A program made the translations under genes and the position numbers. A DNA stretch of 64,000 bases from Cyclospora cayetanensis (Eukaryota > Apicomplexa > Conoidasida > Eucoccidiorida > Eimeriidae): assembly GCF_002999335.1 (NCBI RefSeq), contig NW_020312568.1:159873-223872 (forward strand). The letters are read 5' to 3'. The notes beneath the pieces are model-generated. The model was given only the letters and a program-made list of their open reading frames with translations, made no database searches and had not been told where the DNA came from. This document shows positions 1 to 13,000 of the stretch, piece by piece. Each line of letters starts with the position of its first letter. The stretch's first letter is position 1.

Positions 1-177
1 GACGAATACCTCCTCCGAGCAGCGGAAGTGTCGGTAGAGGCGGGGGATGTAAGCCGAAATGGTAGTGGCGGGAGGGCAGATAGACTGCATACGCAGAGAC
101 GCAAACCCGTTCAAATGGATTGTGCATAAAACGCCTTGCAACCAATTACGAATAAAGCAACTGACACCCGCATTACA
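1..177 (-). CDS. Candidate coding stretch running off the left edge (partial)
   Basis: On the minus strand this frame is open for 59 codons from position 177 to position 1 and continues past the window edge. The translation looks like ordinary protein (mixed hydrophobic and aromatic residues, several Cys, no low complexity). It begins one base out of frame from the reading frame that ends at the TAA at 175-173, so it may be the continuation of the poly-Gln exon just upstream after a one-base frame change, or a separate exon joined by an intron I cannot place. No family is recognised. An overlapping plus-strand frame (59-334) is also open and cannot be excluded, but the minus-strand reading agrees with the direction of the neighbouring exon. 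Confidence 0.3.
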
Positions 178-639
178 CTCGGTAGAGAGCTTTCAAGCAG
201 ACAGTTGCTTGCACTGTGAAACCTCGAGCGTCGTCATCCACTCGGAGCTGCGTATCGACACTCACGTCAAATCGTGTGGCTACAGTAGGCCGTCCACTCG
301 TCTCGTCTCCACAAGTCGCCAACTGCTCCATTAATAAAGACATCTTCTCGACAAAAAGTGGTCCAGCAGGTTCCACACCCTCGTCGCCCCCACATGTTGA
401 ATAACCTTGGTGCTGCTGTTGCTGTTGCAACGGCATCTGCTGACGTTGCTGCTGCCGGGAGCAGTGCTTCTGATCCTGTTGCAGATTGAGCTCCCGCCGA
501 AAAGCTTGTTGGTGCAGTGTTTGTTGCTGCTCGCGTTGCAGCAGCTCTTCCGGTTGTGCGAGCACCTGCTCTGCGATGCAGCCGTACTGAACAGCTTCCT
601 CTGGATGCAACTCAGGAACGATATCGGATTCCATGGTCG
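173..639 (-). CDS. Glutamine-rich protein segment, candidate exon
   Basis: The minus-strand frame is open from 639 to a TAA at 175-173. The first ATG (634-632) sits in a good eukaryotic context (ACCATGG) and gives 153 residues. Order: acidic start (MESDIVPELHPEE), a Gln-rich segment at about residues 30-75 encoded by mixed CAG/CAA codons including a QQQQQ run, then a more complex part with two Cys and the stretch RFDVSVDTQLRVDDDARG. Amino acid runs of this kind, especially Gln from CAG, are typical of Eimeria proteins. The sequence before 639 looks like an intron end (pyrimidine-rich, closing in GCCGCAG at 646-640). Splicing from 770 to 639 would join this frame to the exon at 770-1080 without a stop, so the ATG may be internal rather than the start. 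Function unknown. Confidence 0.45.
409..548. repeat. Imperfect CTG/CAG-rich tract
   Basis: The plus strand is dominated by interrupted CTG, TTG and GTTGCTG-type triplets. On the minus strand these read as CAG/CAA and encode the Gln-rich part of the adjacent frame. Interruptions are frequent, so it is a low-complexity coding tract rather than a clean microsatellite. Confidence 0.7.
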
Positions 640-769
640 CTGCGGCAAATAGTAAACTGAGAAGCAATGTATAAAAAGGCACACCAGGCAGACAAATGGT
701 TGCGCTCTGGCGGGTGCGTTTGAGGCTAAAAGCCTCAGCCGCTTCGACCCCGTTTCCTCAACACCGCAC

Positions 770-1080
770 CAAAGGCTGCATGAGAGTCGTAGTACCGCAG
801 TCCGGAAGACGGTATGTGGTATTTTCCCGTTCCAGCTGCAATTGCGTGCAACTCGCCCCGAAAGAAGGAGAGGCACCTTAAGCTGAAGCCCTTGAGCGCC
901 AAAGAAAGGGAGAGTTCATGGTCGTCCCAATACAGAGGGGTAGCAAATACGTAATATTTGCCTATCGTTGGACCGGCTGTAATTCGGCATTTAATCAGCA
1001 ATTTGCTCCTCCTGAGTAAAGTGCTTCCCGTACACCGTCGAACGCAACTCCGCTTTTAAAACGAGGCAGTCGCGCTTCAG
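770..1080 (-). CDS. Candidate upstream exon of the left-edge minus-strand gene, with a frame break
   Basis: From 1080 downwards the minus strand reads as convincing protein (starting LKRDCLVLKAELR) to about 1003. It then continues equally convincingly one base out of frame from 1001 (for example GPTIGKYYVFATPLYWDDHE, later SGLRYYDSHAAFG) to 770. The break lies in an AAA run at 1004-1002, which fits a one-base insertion. A pyrimidine-rich stretch ending in AG lies just upstream (about 1108-1081). A GT at 769-768 could be the donor (GTGCGG, a weak match to consensus); a 130-base intron to the AG at 641-640 keeps the frame into the Gln-rich exon. The residue pattern looks conserved, but I cannot name the family. 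It could be an aging pseudogene or a working gene with sequence errors. Confidence 0.4.
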
Positions 1081-4000
1081 CTGCTACTTAGGCATCAGAT
1101 GTTGAAGAAGAAGAATAACCGCGCCTTAAAACACCACAAAGCATCTCCCTTGACGGCTGCACAAAAAGAGGGGTCTAAGCTGCGTTGCAGAGCTCTTGCC
1201 ACAGGGGTTTTTGCTATGTGGTCCCTGGGGGAGGGCAGAGAGCAAATGGAAGAGTGGGAAACCTTTCCTATGCCCAAAACGGGTGTATCAGAGATACTTA
1301 GATGCAAAAAGCAAGAACCTCCCGATAACAACAGACCAAAAAGTGTGTCAGCCGCAGACATGCGGAGGGGCAGAGGGGGAGGCGACCAGGGCCCAGGCAT
1401 ATGCTGGAGTACAGCCACAACACGTTCAATCAAGGTACGAAGTTTACCATGTCCAAATACTGCAATAGCTAGTTACAAAACGCACCGTTTATTCCCCGAA
1501 GCTTGGGGGAGGGCCCCTCGAAGTCGCTGCTGCTGAAGGTAGCACGCCGAAGCAGCTCTGTGCGCCATCGAGTGTGCGAGGGCGCTGTTCTTGTGGCACC
1601 TACATGGGGAAGCAAGGGAATGATACAGAACCGCCCAGTACCGAGGCAAGGTGTTTGTTTGCCAATTCCTCCCTTACCCAAGGAAAGGAATCTAAATGCT
1701 CATTATTTTCACGTGCATTCTCATTAGTGATGCTTCGAACCATCTGCTGAGATCCGGGAGTGCAAACTCGTTCAGAGACGCGGTTGTGGTTGGCGTTGGT
1801 TATCGTTTGGTATTCCGTGGTTTTGGCTCCCGTGCCATCAGGATGTGATTTGAAAACTGGATGCTTTCCTGTTTCCATGCGATTTCCTGCTTCACAGTCA
1901 CGCGTTTCCCCTATGTTCTTAAAAAAGTGCTCCAGCGCCACGGAGCTCCTCCGTCAGCAGGCAAAGGTTTACAAGGGCACTTTCTACCACGCATGTGTGG
2001 CGTACTCCCGAATTGCCTATGAATTTCGTCGTTAGATTGGCTCTTAGTATATTCTATCTGTTGCAGAGTGGCGTTGGGTTCATACGCTCGCAGTATAGGC
2101 GCAGGCATAACGCCTCATGAGTGTGGCTGGCTAAATCTGCGCCTTGGCATTCTCTTTACTCTAGGTGAGTTCGATTATGTAGTAGTTATGGAAAAGCTAT
2201 TGTGATAGCTCGTGTGCACGGGCTATGTCGTACAGTGGAATTAGCTAATACGATGAGATTTTTTTTGTGAATGTCTGTAACACTCCACGATAGTGGCACT
2301 TCGGTGCCAAACGCAAAATGTACAGCATAGAAAGTTATTGAATATTCTTCTAAAAGTAGCTTCCGCCTTTACACGTCCTCTGCCCACCGGGATCCGGCCT
2401 TAAGAGAGAGGCTAAGCGAGAGGTATATCAGTAGTATGCAACGTAATGCTCCGTCTAAGGCCCCCGTGGAGAGACACTCTACTCCAGGCTCGATGCAAAC
2501 TTCATGGAAAAATGAGTGACCGAATAATACAAACATAATAGAAAATTACTGAGGGCCGTTCTAAGTGTTGTCTCCTTCACCTGACCCGGCCCCTCAGAGC
2601 TTAGACCCGAGTGGAGAGGGACAACTAGTATGCTTTCTGCAGGACTTTTAAGCATTTCAGCCAAGCAGAGCTAGTTTGCACATAGTATCTAGTGCACGTC
2701 CACACAGCATTACGTCTTCGTGTATGGAGCTGACAGTACTCTGCAAAAAAGAGGATATACAAACAAACAAATCAGTCATTTCTTCACCAATACCTAGCTA
2801 AATATGAGTGGTGAAGTAGCACGTGTTATAGTATAGCTTAGCACGTCTTGTGTTCAGCATCTGTTTATTCAAACGAACGGCGTGCAGCACAGCTTAACAG
2901 CTCCCATCCTATTGCTGCTCCTCAGGCAGGCAAAAACACAAGGAACATGGGAAGTTAGAAGGGGGGAGTCTGCATGTACTCGTAAAACCAGTTGAGCGAA
3001 AAAATGGCACACACTGAATGAGGCACCAAGTCATAATGAAGGCGTTGGCTCAATGACTTACTCTTGTCGGAGCGCAGAAATGTGCGAGCCTCCGGAAAAC
3101 AAAAAGAAGACCCGCAAGGTCTGTAAAGCGAAGCAAACGCATACACTACTTCCGCAGTGTCTCCGCACCTCACAGAACAATGCCCCGAAATGCGAGGAAT
3201 AATGTTCATAGCAACCAGCGTTGTTCAAGGAGCCATGCGAATTCTTTCGAAGACAACATACCCCACTCCTGCTCCTCCTTCATCGAATGAAGTTGGCGTT
3301 CCACTCATCATCTCACTAGAAACACCCGTCCAGAGTGTGCTTGGCGGTCGATAATTCTACGATGCAGCACATCTACGGCTCTTTGTGGATCCCCTTCTTC
3401 AAAGCATGTCATGTGCCTTCAGGGCAAATTTCGCGAATGATTTGGGAAGTCTGAGCCTTCTCTCAAAGTCACGCGTGATAGCTTTGTGGCACCTTTAACT
3501 GATCGGGAAATTGATACAACTACAAAACTATTTTCATGGGAGAATAGAAAATTATCCAAGCCACCTAGCGGCAAGCCTTTTCGTTGGTTTACCATGGTGT
3601 GCCCCTCGAAAAGGCTTCCGATCCACCAGGACCAAATCTGCGGACTCAAAAAACAATTACCAGTTGCCTATCATAATTCGGTGCTTCTACTTCTTGATCT
3701 CTTGCGCCCGCGTTTGCATGCTTTAGTCAGGTGCTTTTTGAATCCTTCCATTGCTAAGGGTGGCGGCTGACTCCGGACCACCAGGTCCAGGCTGGGGTGG
3801 AAGAGACACTTCGAGGTGGAGAACAGGGATGCGGAGAACACGAGGTTGACGAGTGTACTGTTGTATTATAAAGCCACCCAGGACAGGAAAAAGTCGGGGC
3901 ATGCAATTGAATGCTTGTAAGCATAGAGTCGTACATACTGCATAACAGTATGATTGGTTGGAGGTGTCTGTCCATCTGTCTCGGAACAGCTCGCAGTAGG

Positions 4001-5812
4001 CTTATAATACTCAACTTGTAGGGGGCCATAGAGCCACGCCAGAACGACTTTGCAGGCTTCCATTTTTTTAAATGAAGACACTCTTGGAGAATTCGTAAAG
4101 CTCTCAAACATAGCGCATGATTTCTTGAGCCTTGACACAGCTGGAGAGAGGGATGAAAGAGGCACTGTGGCCAGGTCTCTCAAAGAGGAAGATGCTGTCC
4201 TGAGCCTTGACCTACGCCACCTCAACAAAGAGACTAAATTCAGGCAAGTCCGAATTCTTTTACGAGCCCTCAGGCTGTGCAAAAGTTTAGGTTAAAGGGA
4301 ATTCCGCGACTTCAGCTGCCGAGAATCTGGGCATGAGAGTGCATAAACCTCTGCTATGAGATGCATCCTAGGTCACCAGAGAGACTGTAAGAGCTTTCCC
4401 ACCTTAGTCCAAATCCCATAACAGCCAAAAATTCAAGTTTTTGTCCCTTGAGCAAGAAGGCATTGCAGAGAGAAGTCCGAATGCACAAGCAAAGGAGTTT
4501 CCGTATTATTTTGTACCGTAGCAGGTCAACCTCAACGCTGTAGTGCTTCACTCATTCGTCACTCTGAAATTCGGCAGTCGGAGCAGATTCATCTGAGTCA
4601 AAAACAGAGGACTCAATTAGAATCCATAGAAGCCGGGAATCGCATTATAAACAGAAAACACATTTTACACCACGAAATGCCGCTCTTTTAGTGCCAACAA
4701 AGAAATGCTATTGCATGAGTCTTGGGTGAATGTGCTTCTCGTCATTGCCTGATTCCCAAACCGACAGTTCCCGCTGAATAATGATTCATGGGTGCTTTCT
4801 TTTCTCTCAGGAGTCTCTAGCATGACTGCTCCCCATGTAGGAGACTAGCTTACCGCCACCCTATAATTCAAAATAGTTCAAAGACAACGTTCCCCAAGTA
4901 TTTCTACTTTGCAGCATAAGATCCCTTCGCTATCAGCTCAGATGTTTATCAGTGGCTTTAATGCCATTAAATACCACAAGTGGCGAATCAGAAATAGAAG
5001 GGAGCGACTTTCTATATCTACAGAAATGGAAAGGGTAGCTTCCAGGCCGTAGAGTTGGTCTAAAGGCGACTTATAATGTGTCCTGACACGCAGCTCTACT
5101 GTGCACCATAACACTCAAAATATGTATCGACAAACAAATTTTTGACGTTCAGATTAATTTATCATGAATGTCTTGTAAGAAAATGCGTAAATATGTGTTG
5201 TTGTGTTCTGGTGCTAGTTAGGCAAACACAATGCAGCTGCCTGGCGATGGAGTGTGCCCCTGCAGCATCACCGCCCTATTGCTCAACGCTCCTACCATCG
5301 GCACACTCCGTCAGAGTACAGGTCCACGGCCTATGCTGCACTGTTTCAGATGCCGCAGCACATGTTACTGCGCGACGTGAGCGCTAATGCCTGCATGCGA
5401 AGATGTTTCTGTGGGGCACATCGAAATTGGATGGCTGACTGTAGCCTTGGTGGGCTGCACGGTGCCTGGGAAGCAGACAGGCTTGGTTCTCACATATTAG
5501 AGGGTCGGAGAATTGTACGAGCACTGCAGAGGTCAGGAGGTGCCAGACTCGCGAACGGCACACCACGTACGATGCACCAGCGACAGGTGTGCAGTCAAAC
5601 ACCTGCTTGAGCTCATCAACTTTCCTTTCGGCATCATGTTGAACATGACGCTCAAGCTGTTATATTGGTGTCACTGCCATGCATGTACTGCATAAACACA
5701 AGAGCACAGAACCTCACACCCTACCAGAATGTATTCTTTCGGCGAAGGCTAAACATCCTGCTTCAGGACGCAGTCCTGTGCCTCACCATGTACAGGCACA
5801 ATCATGCGAGCC
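1081..5812. other. Unassigned stretch, no supported gene
   Basis: Open frames here are under 150 codons, overlap on both strands and show no recognisable motif. The longest (1099-1536 plus, 145 codons) has the low-complexity look of chance translation. A plus-strand frame at 4050-4295 contains a weak duplicated motif (FLSLD and VLSLD, about 30 residues apart) but has no splice or start context that I trust. No RNA gene, mobile element or tandem repeat was recognised. Confidence 0.4.
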
Positions 5813-5930
5813 TTCACCCCGTAGAGCCTTGGCACACTCCACCCACCAATGAGGCACCCAAACTAGTTATCCCTCTCTAGCTATGTATTAAATATGCACA
5901 TCCCTCTTTTTGTGCATAGCCAGGCAGCAC
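5813..5930 (+). repeat. Diverged dispersed repeat, copy 1 of 2
   Basis: This segment aligns by eye with 6904-7015. Shared landmarks in the same order are TAGAGCCTTGG, a run close to CACCCACC, CTCTCTAG followed by CTATGTAT or CGACGTAT, and a T-rich ending. Similarity is roughly 70-75% with small indels. The preceding ~30 bases (5780-5812 and 6873-6903) also look related, so the true left end may be further out. Confidence 0.55.
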
Positions 5931-6903
5931 TATTCGTACTGTCTCGTGAGCCATGCGCTCGGCCGCTCCTCTCTACAGGCAGTGAGTTGTCGATAAAATA
6001 CCGCCTAGCTGCAAGCTAGTTGGGGCAAGCCACGAGTCCGCAGGCAATATTGCTTGAGCACCCGGATAAATATTGATATCCATTTATGGCTCTTATTATT
6101 GCTGGAGCTCAATAATTAAGAATGCAGATGATGTTCCAATAGCATGTAAGAAGCTTGATTCCTGACCAAAAGACACTCGGTGACTGATCCTCAAAATACT
6201 TTGCACCAGTCCGTCTGTTCGGATGATTAGCAGGACTTCGGCAGTTACAGCAAAGGTGCTAAGATCACAAACGCGTTTGTTGAGCGCTCCATATATGATA
6301 AGTGCTCTGATGCAACGCAAGACCACACAATGAAAGCCGCACACTGAAGTTGTAGAGGTTCAATGTGTTTTGCGGCAGGCAATCCCCGATGCCACAAAAT
6401 TGTGTAGGCCCAGTCAACAGCGAAGGTATCTGGCGTGTAATGCGGGTTTCAGCTGCTACACTACCGAGCTACTTAACTCTGAACATCATTGTGTGGGGGT
6501 GCACAGTGCTCTGCAAACATACTGGCGTTTTAACTCCAAGTGCAGCAAGCATATCTGCTGAAGAGGTCGTTGGAACCCCACGCGCCACGGCATTGTCCGT
6601 TACTGACCCAGATAAGCACTTTATGCGCCAGGAGATGCACAACCCTAATCCCAAAACGACTTTTGATGCTTTATCCAAAGATGCGGAGCCCATATGTCTG
6701 CTCCCGGGCGCTTCATATTTAATTTCTCTGACGTAGGGAAGCTGCGAAGGCTGTCCAACATGCTTGTGACAATGGTTTACCCTGCTTCACGGCGCTACAT
6801 CTTTTGAAGAGAGCAGCTTAATTGCGGGCTGGGGCGTAGCAACTGATGGAACTGCTTTTTCTTCACTACAGGAGCAGCCTTCAACGCTATACAGATGCCC
6901 ATG
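5931..6903. other. Unassigned stretch between the two repeat copies
   Basis: A plus-strand frame (6365-6736, 123 codons) overlaps frames on the other strand, and no family is recognised. Nothing else is supported. Confidence 0.35.
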
Positions 6904-7015
6904 CAAGCCGTTACCGCCTAGAGCCTTGGGGCACCCCACCCGCCAACGAAGAACACAAATCAGCCAGTCTCTCTAGCGACGTATCAAACATGCTCTTCCC
7001 TTGCGCCTAGTCATT
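6904..7015 (+). repeat. Diverged dispersed repeat, copy 2 of 2
   Basis: Partner of 5813-5930, same orientation, about 1.09 kb downstream. It shares TAGAGCCTTGG, the CACCC-rich block and CTCTCTAG in order. No open frame is shared between the two copies, so a non-coding repeat is the simplest reading. Confidence 0.55.
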
Positions 7016-10000
7016 TTGTGCTCAAACCTTTGCTGATCAGCCTATAATATCGTATTGTTGTAAATTGCATTCCTCCCCTTCACGACGACAAGCTCTTCGT
7101 CGTAAGTTCTACAGTTTTCTACAGTGCTGGGGAACGTACCGAATTGCTGCTCAAGACGAATTTCCTGCCGACGACTACGGACTCTCAAGTGTAGCTAAGG
7201 GCACATCAATTGTTGTTGCACTCGGTCTTTGCCTTTACTGAATTGCTGGTCCTAATCGCATAAGAGGGTAATAAGCTACGACGTCATTTCATTGCCTTCT
7301 CCGTCACCTGCCGCTGTAGAGACGACAACCGATTCTATGGCAGGGATAAAGGGTCCACCAAAGGATACAACGAGGGCTGTAGCGATTAGGTCTGGGCGCT
7401 GGGTAATCTAGGGAATCAAGCTGATCAAGTCGGGCAAGACTTCTTGTGGGTTGGACTTTGCCACATCTCGGCTAGCCACCTTACTAGCCAGTTTTGGGAG
7501 TTTGCATAGATGATCATTCCGAATGTGCATGCCGAGCTCCTGTAGTGGCATTTCCATTAGAGTTGAGGGCTATGGATTCCGGCAGAGGAGGTATATAAAT
7601 AGCTTGCGTTCAGCAAGCTCGACGAAAAGCCACAATACACATGCTGGCCGATATTCACAAATACAGAATTTGTTTGAAGCTAGTGATATGCAATATGCAC
7701 ATTTTGTGCAGCTGGAGTTCCTCCTTTGATTTGTAGTAGACACAATGGACTGCTGAAGCGATTATGTAGTCAGACTCTTCAGCTTAAAAACTGCGTCGCC
7801 CTTAACAGATCTATCTAAGTCTACCAGTCCATCACACGAGTTGGTCCCAAACATTTACCCATGCTGCAAAGCAGGCATGATCCTGCGGAGTATATATCAG
7901 TGTTCTAACGGGTCTCTTCTAAGTACCTAAAACTTTCCCCTAGATTCAACTGTCCTCATATGTAAGGCATTCTGTGTGAGAGTCCGCTGCAGTGCACCTG
8001 CCAAACATCTTACTCCTTTGGCGTATGTAGGTGTGCAGTGTGCAGCCTCGGGAGTGCGGTCTCAGGGCTTGTAATGGCATGCATTCAGGTGGCATCTCTG
8101 TGAATAGCTCGGCGGGGTTGAGCTTTCTAGGCCTGAGGTCTGAGCTGATCTCTGGAGTGGCTTGTAGATATGCTAATGACAACGCCCTCGGTAGACACAG
8201 AAGACCTTTGTATATCTTACAGAAAGTGCAAACTGTCATAGAAAAGAGTGGCTGCGCCGCACAATAAAGAACCGCTGGAGCGTCGCGAAGGCTCTTTGGC
8301 GCTCACACGGGTGGTATCCCTCATGTAGCTCATCGTAAAGTCCTACCGCAGGAGGGGCCCAATCCAGCACACGTTTTAGGATCACCAAACCCCTGAAGTA
8401 TTTTGTACAGTACAGTTTGCTGCTCTGTCTGGGCAATATAATGCTGCCCATATAAATAGTGCGGGAAAAGAAGCTTAACACACAGGGTTGGAGATCCTTT
8501 TCCAGCACTCAAAACCAATGCTTGATTTTGATAACGCAATGAAAAATGAGAGCAATAATTCGTTGACTTGGGGAGCCCTTAGTTTGTTTGGACGGGATAA
8601 AATATATCACGAAGTCACTAGCAGCGCTCGCTGGGAAGAAATGTCACTCAGAGTGGGGCAGCGCAAGTACCGGAGAAGTTGCGTTGCGGTCAAGAAGCGT
8701 CCTTTCTCCGGCATCAGCCTCCTTTTAGGAATCATACTTTGCGTTTCAAGCAGATCGACCAAAGGAACAGCCATTTAAGCAGCCCCTGAAATGCAATTAT
8801 GGCAATAAGATGGAAGCCCATGAAGCATTGCACGTCCATGGCGGCCGAGTAAAGGTGAAGGCCGCTCATTGATTGCTTCAGTTTCTGCCAGGTCTGGCTC
8901 AAGTACTGCAGCCAAAACGCAGATTTTCAAGCGCATGACTGTGTCTAGAAAAAAGCTTTCGAGCCTGTCCAGCAACACCGGAAGTGGAAGTCCTAGGTGT
9001 TGGAGGTTCCAATCAACTTCCTCGTGCAGTTAAGCAGGAGCAGTAACAATTCAAAATGGCAGAAACTTGAATTATAGTTTGGGAGTGCGAATGTAGGACG
9101 GCTTTTAGTGTTCAGTATTAGGGTGAATGGGGTTTTGTAAAAGAGCATCTGTGAAGGCAAAGGCCGAGTAGGGTGTCGGTACACGTATTTTGGCCAGCAG
9201 ACATAAATAATAAGGGGCGTCGAGACTTTATGCAACGCAGTGATGTTTGCTGAATTTTGGCATTAATGTGCAAGCTTTTCGTATCTTTCTTTCTCGGCAC
9301 CAACACCGGGCCATGCCTAGCAGCGCTGGTCGGTTCCAATACTTTGCCTTGTTCCAAAAAATCATCCACATGTGTCCCATCTGCTCTTCATGCTGAGAAT
9401 GCTTCCAATATTCTGGAATGCAGCGTGCTGCTCGCCCGAAATAAGCTCGTTTCAGTGCACTGAACGACCAGCAGGTGGCCTTCCTGGTGGTAGCTTGACG
9501 TGATCAAGCAAATGCGCAAACTCCCACTTCGTAGCTGCCCGTTTCTGCTGTTCTCGCTTCTTCGCTAAAGCCAGAATGAATTCCCCAATGCGAAGCCAAC
9601 GGCAGAGCACCAAGACGTGATGCATTTCCGGGCCTGGTACTGATCTACGGACGTCCTCCCACGGCTACTCTGTTTTATGTTTCTGCGGCATCGAATCTAC
9701 CCTGGTTACCACAGACGAAATGACCGCTATCGAGAAGAGCAGACTTTGCTTTTTCCTTGCGCTTCCCTGGCATTCTAGCCTTCACAGCTCGGAGGTGTGA
9801 CCGTGTGAGCGCATTCCATCGGCCAACCAACGGCATACATAGGAGAACGTCAGGTTGCGCGGCTATGAAACATGCTTTTAGGATCCAAGTGAGATTCGCG
9901 GTAGCATCGAACTGCCCGTAAAATTGCTGGTTTTTGCGTTCTAACGGTGTTCAGCAAACTGGAGTCTTAGGGAATGGACTGACGATTGAACAGCAAGATT

Positions 10001-13000
10001 GCACTTTTGCATCGTCTCTTCGGGTGGCACATCTACATCACATTCAGGATCAAGTGGCGCTACAACTTGTTGACCATAATATTGAACTTTTTTTGTGCAG
10101 GATTGACATGTCATAGATCTGTCGATGGTGTGGCTTTGGGCGGACTGAAATCTTAAATTCCTCGATACACTGAAATTTGATGGAATTCCTTGCTCAGGCT
10201 TCCTCAATTCTCCTTAAGCTTGTTTATAAGCCGATCCCGGCCTAAATCGATGAGTCAAAGCCCGTTTGAAGGCTTGAGCCTAGCACAACCCACTAGACTT
10301 TATCTGCATCCGTAGAAATACCATTTCCCATCAAATGACCTGCGGTAAGTGGTTTTCCCTATCTGGGGCGTACATAGGGAGGTACATTGTAAGCGCAACC
10401 GGTTGATTGAATTTTCGAGAATTTATTTTAGCTCACGCTGGTCATTTTTTCGTGTGTGGCACAAACACATTGACGGATCTGGTGAAATGCTATCAACCAA
10501 CAGCTTATTCCTTTTTCCAAGAAGCTACTACCCTGAAATCAGCTTACACGCCGGCTGCTGCCGCCTCAAAAGGCGTTGTGCGGCCTTTAACGCCCATCTT
10601 CAGAGTACTCTTCTCCAGACGGGCATAGCGGTAAGCTACCAAATCTTGAGCGGAATTGGATACTTGTAAGAAAACCTGTTATTTTACCTCATTTACCTCA
10701 CTCGCAGTCGATGGATAAGGGGGTAATAGGTACATCGGTCCCCGTAGATAGGCACTGATCTGCAGACGCAATAGAAACTCATAAAATTATTGGGAATTTC
10801 CCAGAGTGAATCTCCCTTTCCTCTGCCTTGCCCTTCAGTGGTGTCCGCAAGCGGGGAGAGGGACTGCTTTGGTAGGTGTAGCAAGCTGAACACTTGAGTA
10901 CTCCGAGCATAAGTACCCGGCTGCACATGGACACTAGAACACCTGTATACAACATTGCACCTTCCTCTATTCATATGACAGAATTCTCCCTAAATTAACC
11001 ACACACAAAGCAGTTATTCAATTATTAACTAATACTATCCGAAGTAAAGCGAGTGTAGTAGAACGTGTTCCAGTGCAACTCAGGCCGCTACACTTCTAAC
11101 TGCGCTAGGTGTATTGATCCAACAATGAGTAAAAATCCTCCAGGTGGTTTCCGTGTTCTAATATAACACATTGCACAATAGCGCCGATGACCGAGCAGTG
11201 CCGAAAGCATTGGACGAAGTGCATTACGGATGTGTTTCGAGCATAATAAACCCCAGAATATTTACATTATAGTTCAGTAAATCTGAACATTGTTGCTGAA
11301 TCTCCCATTATTACTTCGAGCCAAACATGCAGGTGCAACCTTCGTGAGAATGTGGGGTGGTAGGTCTTTTGCTGGCATATCAGAGCCGCTCATTCCACTT
11401 CGTTAATCTAATATGAGCGAATTTAATTGAAACGTATGCAAAATAGGTAAATGTGTGCAACGTCAAATAGTGGAGGCTGCAATCCGCTGGTGCACCGCCT
11501 TTCTGGGCGCTTGTTTTCCTTCTTCAGCGCAATACTTGCTGTGTTTGACTTGCACTCACCACTCCACATGTATTTATGAGGCATCAACATGAGACACCCA
11601 GTATGTCAAGTCGTGTATCCTACCTTCAGCCGCACACTTTCGGTCGGACAACCCAAGCAGAACAATACACCATCATCTCTTCTCAGCGGAGCTTCCAACC
11701 TTTATCATTTCTTGAAAGACATAAGGCTGCCTCCTCTCCCGAAAGTTTAGTCCATGCTTTTACGATGATCGTAGCCGAGGTGCGTTTTGTGTGTGGTGCT
11801 GTTTACGCACTGTCTCCAGCAGCCTAACATGCTTGAAATTCTGCCGCTTCAGCATCTACGGCTAGTGCAGTGTCCACAAAGGGTCTTAATCTAGATGAGA
11901 TGCTGCTAAGCACTCATGGTATGCATTCCCGATCACCAATTCAAGCCGGTGCTACGAGAATTCCAAGAAGGCGTCCAGTCTTGTCAAAAGGTGTTTTCAT
12001 GGCTTCCGTTACCATTGCCCTGCCAAGCCCATACTTTGTCCGGCATACCCAGATTTTCAAACCAACGAGCAAGCCTTAGACCATTCAGAAACAAGCAAGG
12101 ATCAAGCATCCTCTAATCGTGTGTGTCCAAACTGAGGCTTCAGCGAAGAATGTCACACGGCCAGAATACTAGTTGATCCTGTTGCGCAAAGCAGCGCTTG
12201 CATCTGTGCTGCATGGCATTATATAACTTGCTACTGATTGGCTAGGCTCAAATCGAGTAGTAGAGCTACTGGCAGGTCTTTGGCGTTTGTATTCAGGCTT
12301 CCTTACCTAAGCATCTGGTGAGCAGTAAGAGTCTTTTATTTACATTGGTATGGGAGATGCATGCTGCGGAGACAGCAACAATACTTCTTCCTAGCTAGAT
12401 AGCATCCCAGTGGCCACATATAGCAAGCATCGTGCTTAGGCGATGAATTTATACCTTAGAATTGGAAGGGAACGCGCGAGAGGGGCAAGTAGCAAATTGC
12501 CACAGTAGCAGGTAAGCAAGTTTTGACGGGTTTCAACCGTGTAATGTGACCACCAAACGTATTTTAGCTTTCTGTTCTGTCCTATAGTTTCCACTGTTAC
12601 TTATAAAGAGATATATCGAGACCTTTTCCTTGTAGCACTTAAACTTTTAACCGTGTGAAGACCCCAGCTTTCCCACTTACAAGGTGCCATTAGGCCTTTC
12701 AAATTGGAACAACAGCGGTGCGGTGATCGGTCTCTTTCTGTCTAATTTCTTCCTCACATATGTTCGTGTTATGAGCACAAAATGTGAGTTTATTGTGTGC
12801 AAAAGATGACGCCTTGACAGATTTGTCACGCAGATGTGAGACGTTGGCATTTATGGGCAATTTGCATGGCACAGGCTTATACTCTTGTGGTTTCAGCTAT
12901 TGGTATCAGAGACTCGCCTTGCAAAACAACCGGGAGAAGACTTTATCATATATTTCGGCATTATCACCACATCTTCTACCTGAATGTCACACAGCCGATC

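Noticed and set aside
331..876. 181-codon minus-strand frame overlapping the left-edge gene
   Set aside because: It is a shadow frame: the frames at 173-639 and 770-1001 give better protein-like sequence, and a plausible intron joins them.
1099..1536. 145-codon plus-strand frame
   Set aside because: Starts in a low-complexity AAG run, has no domain-like pattern and lies opposite another open frame.
4050..4295. Frame with a duplicated SLD motif, possible coiled coil
   Set aside because: Only 81 codons, weak repetition, and competing minus-strand frames of greater length.
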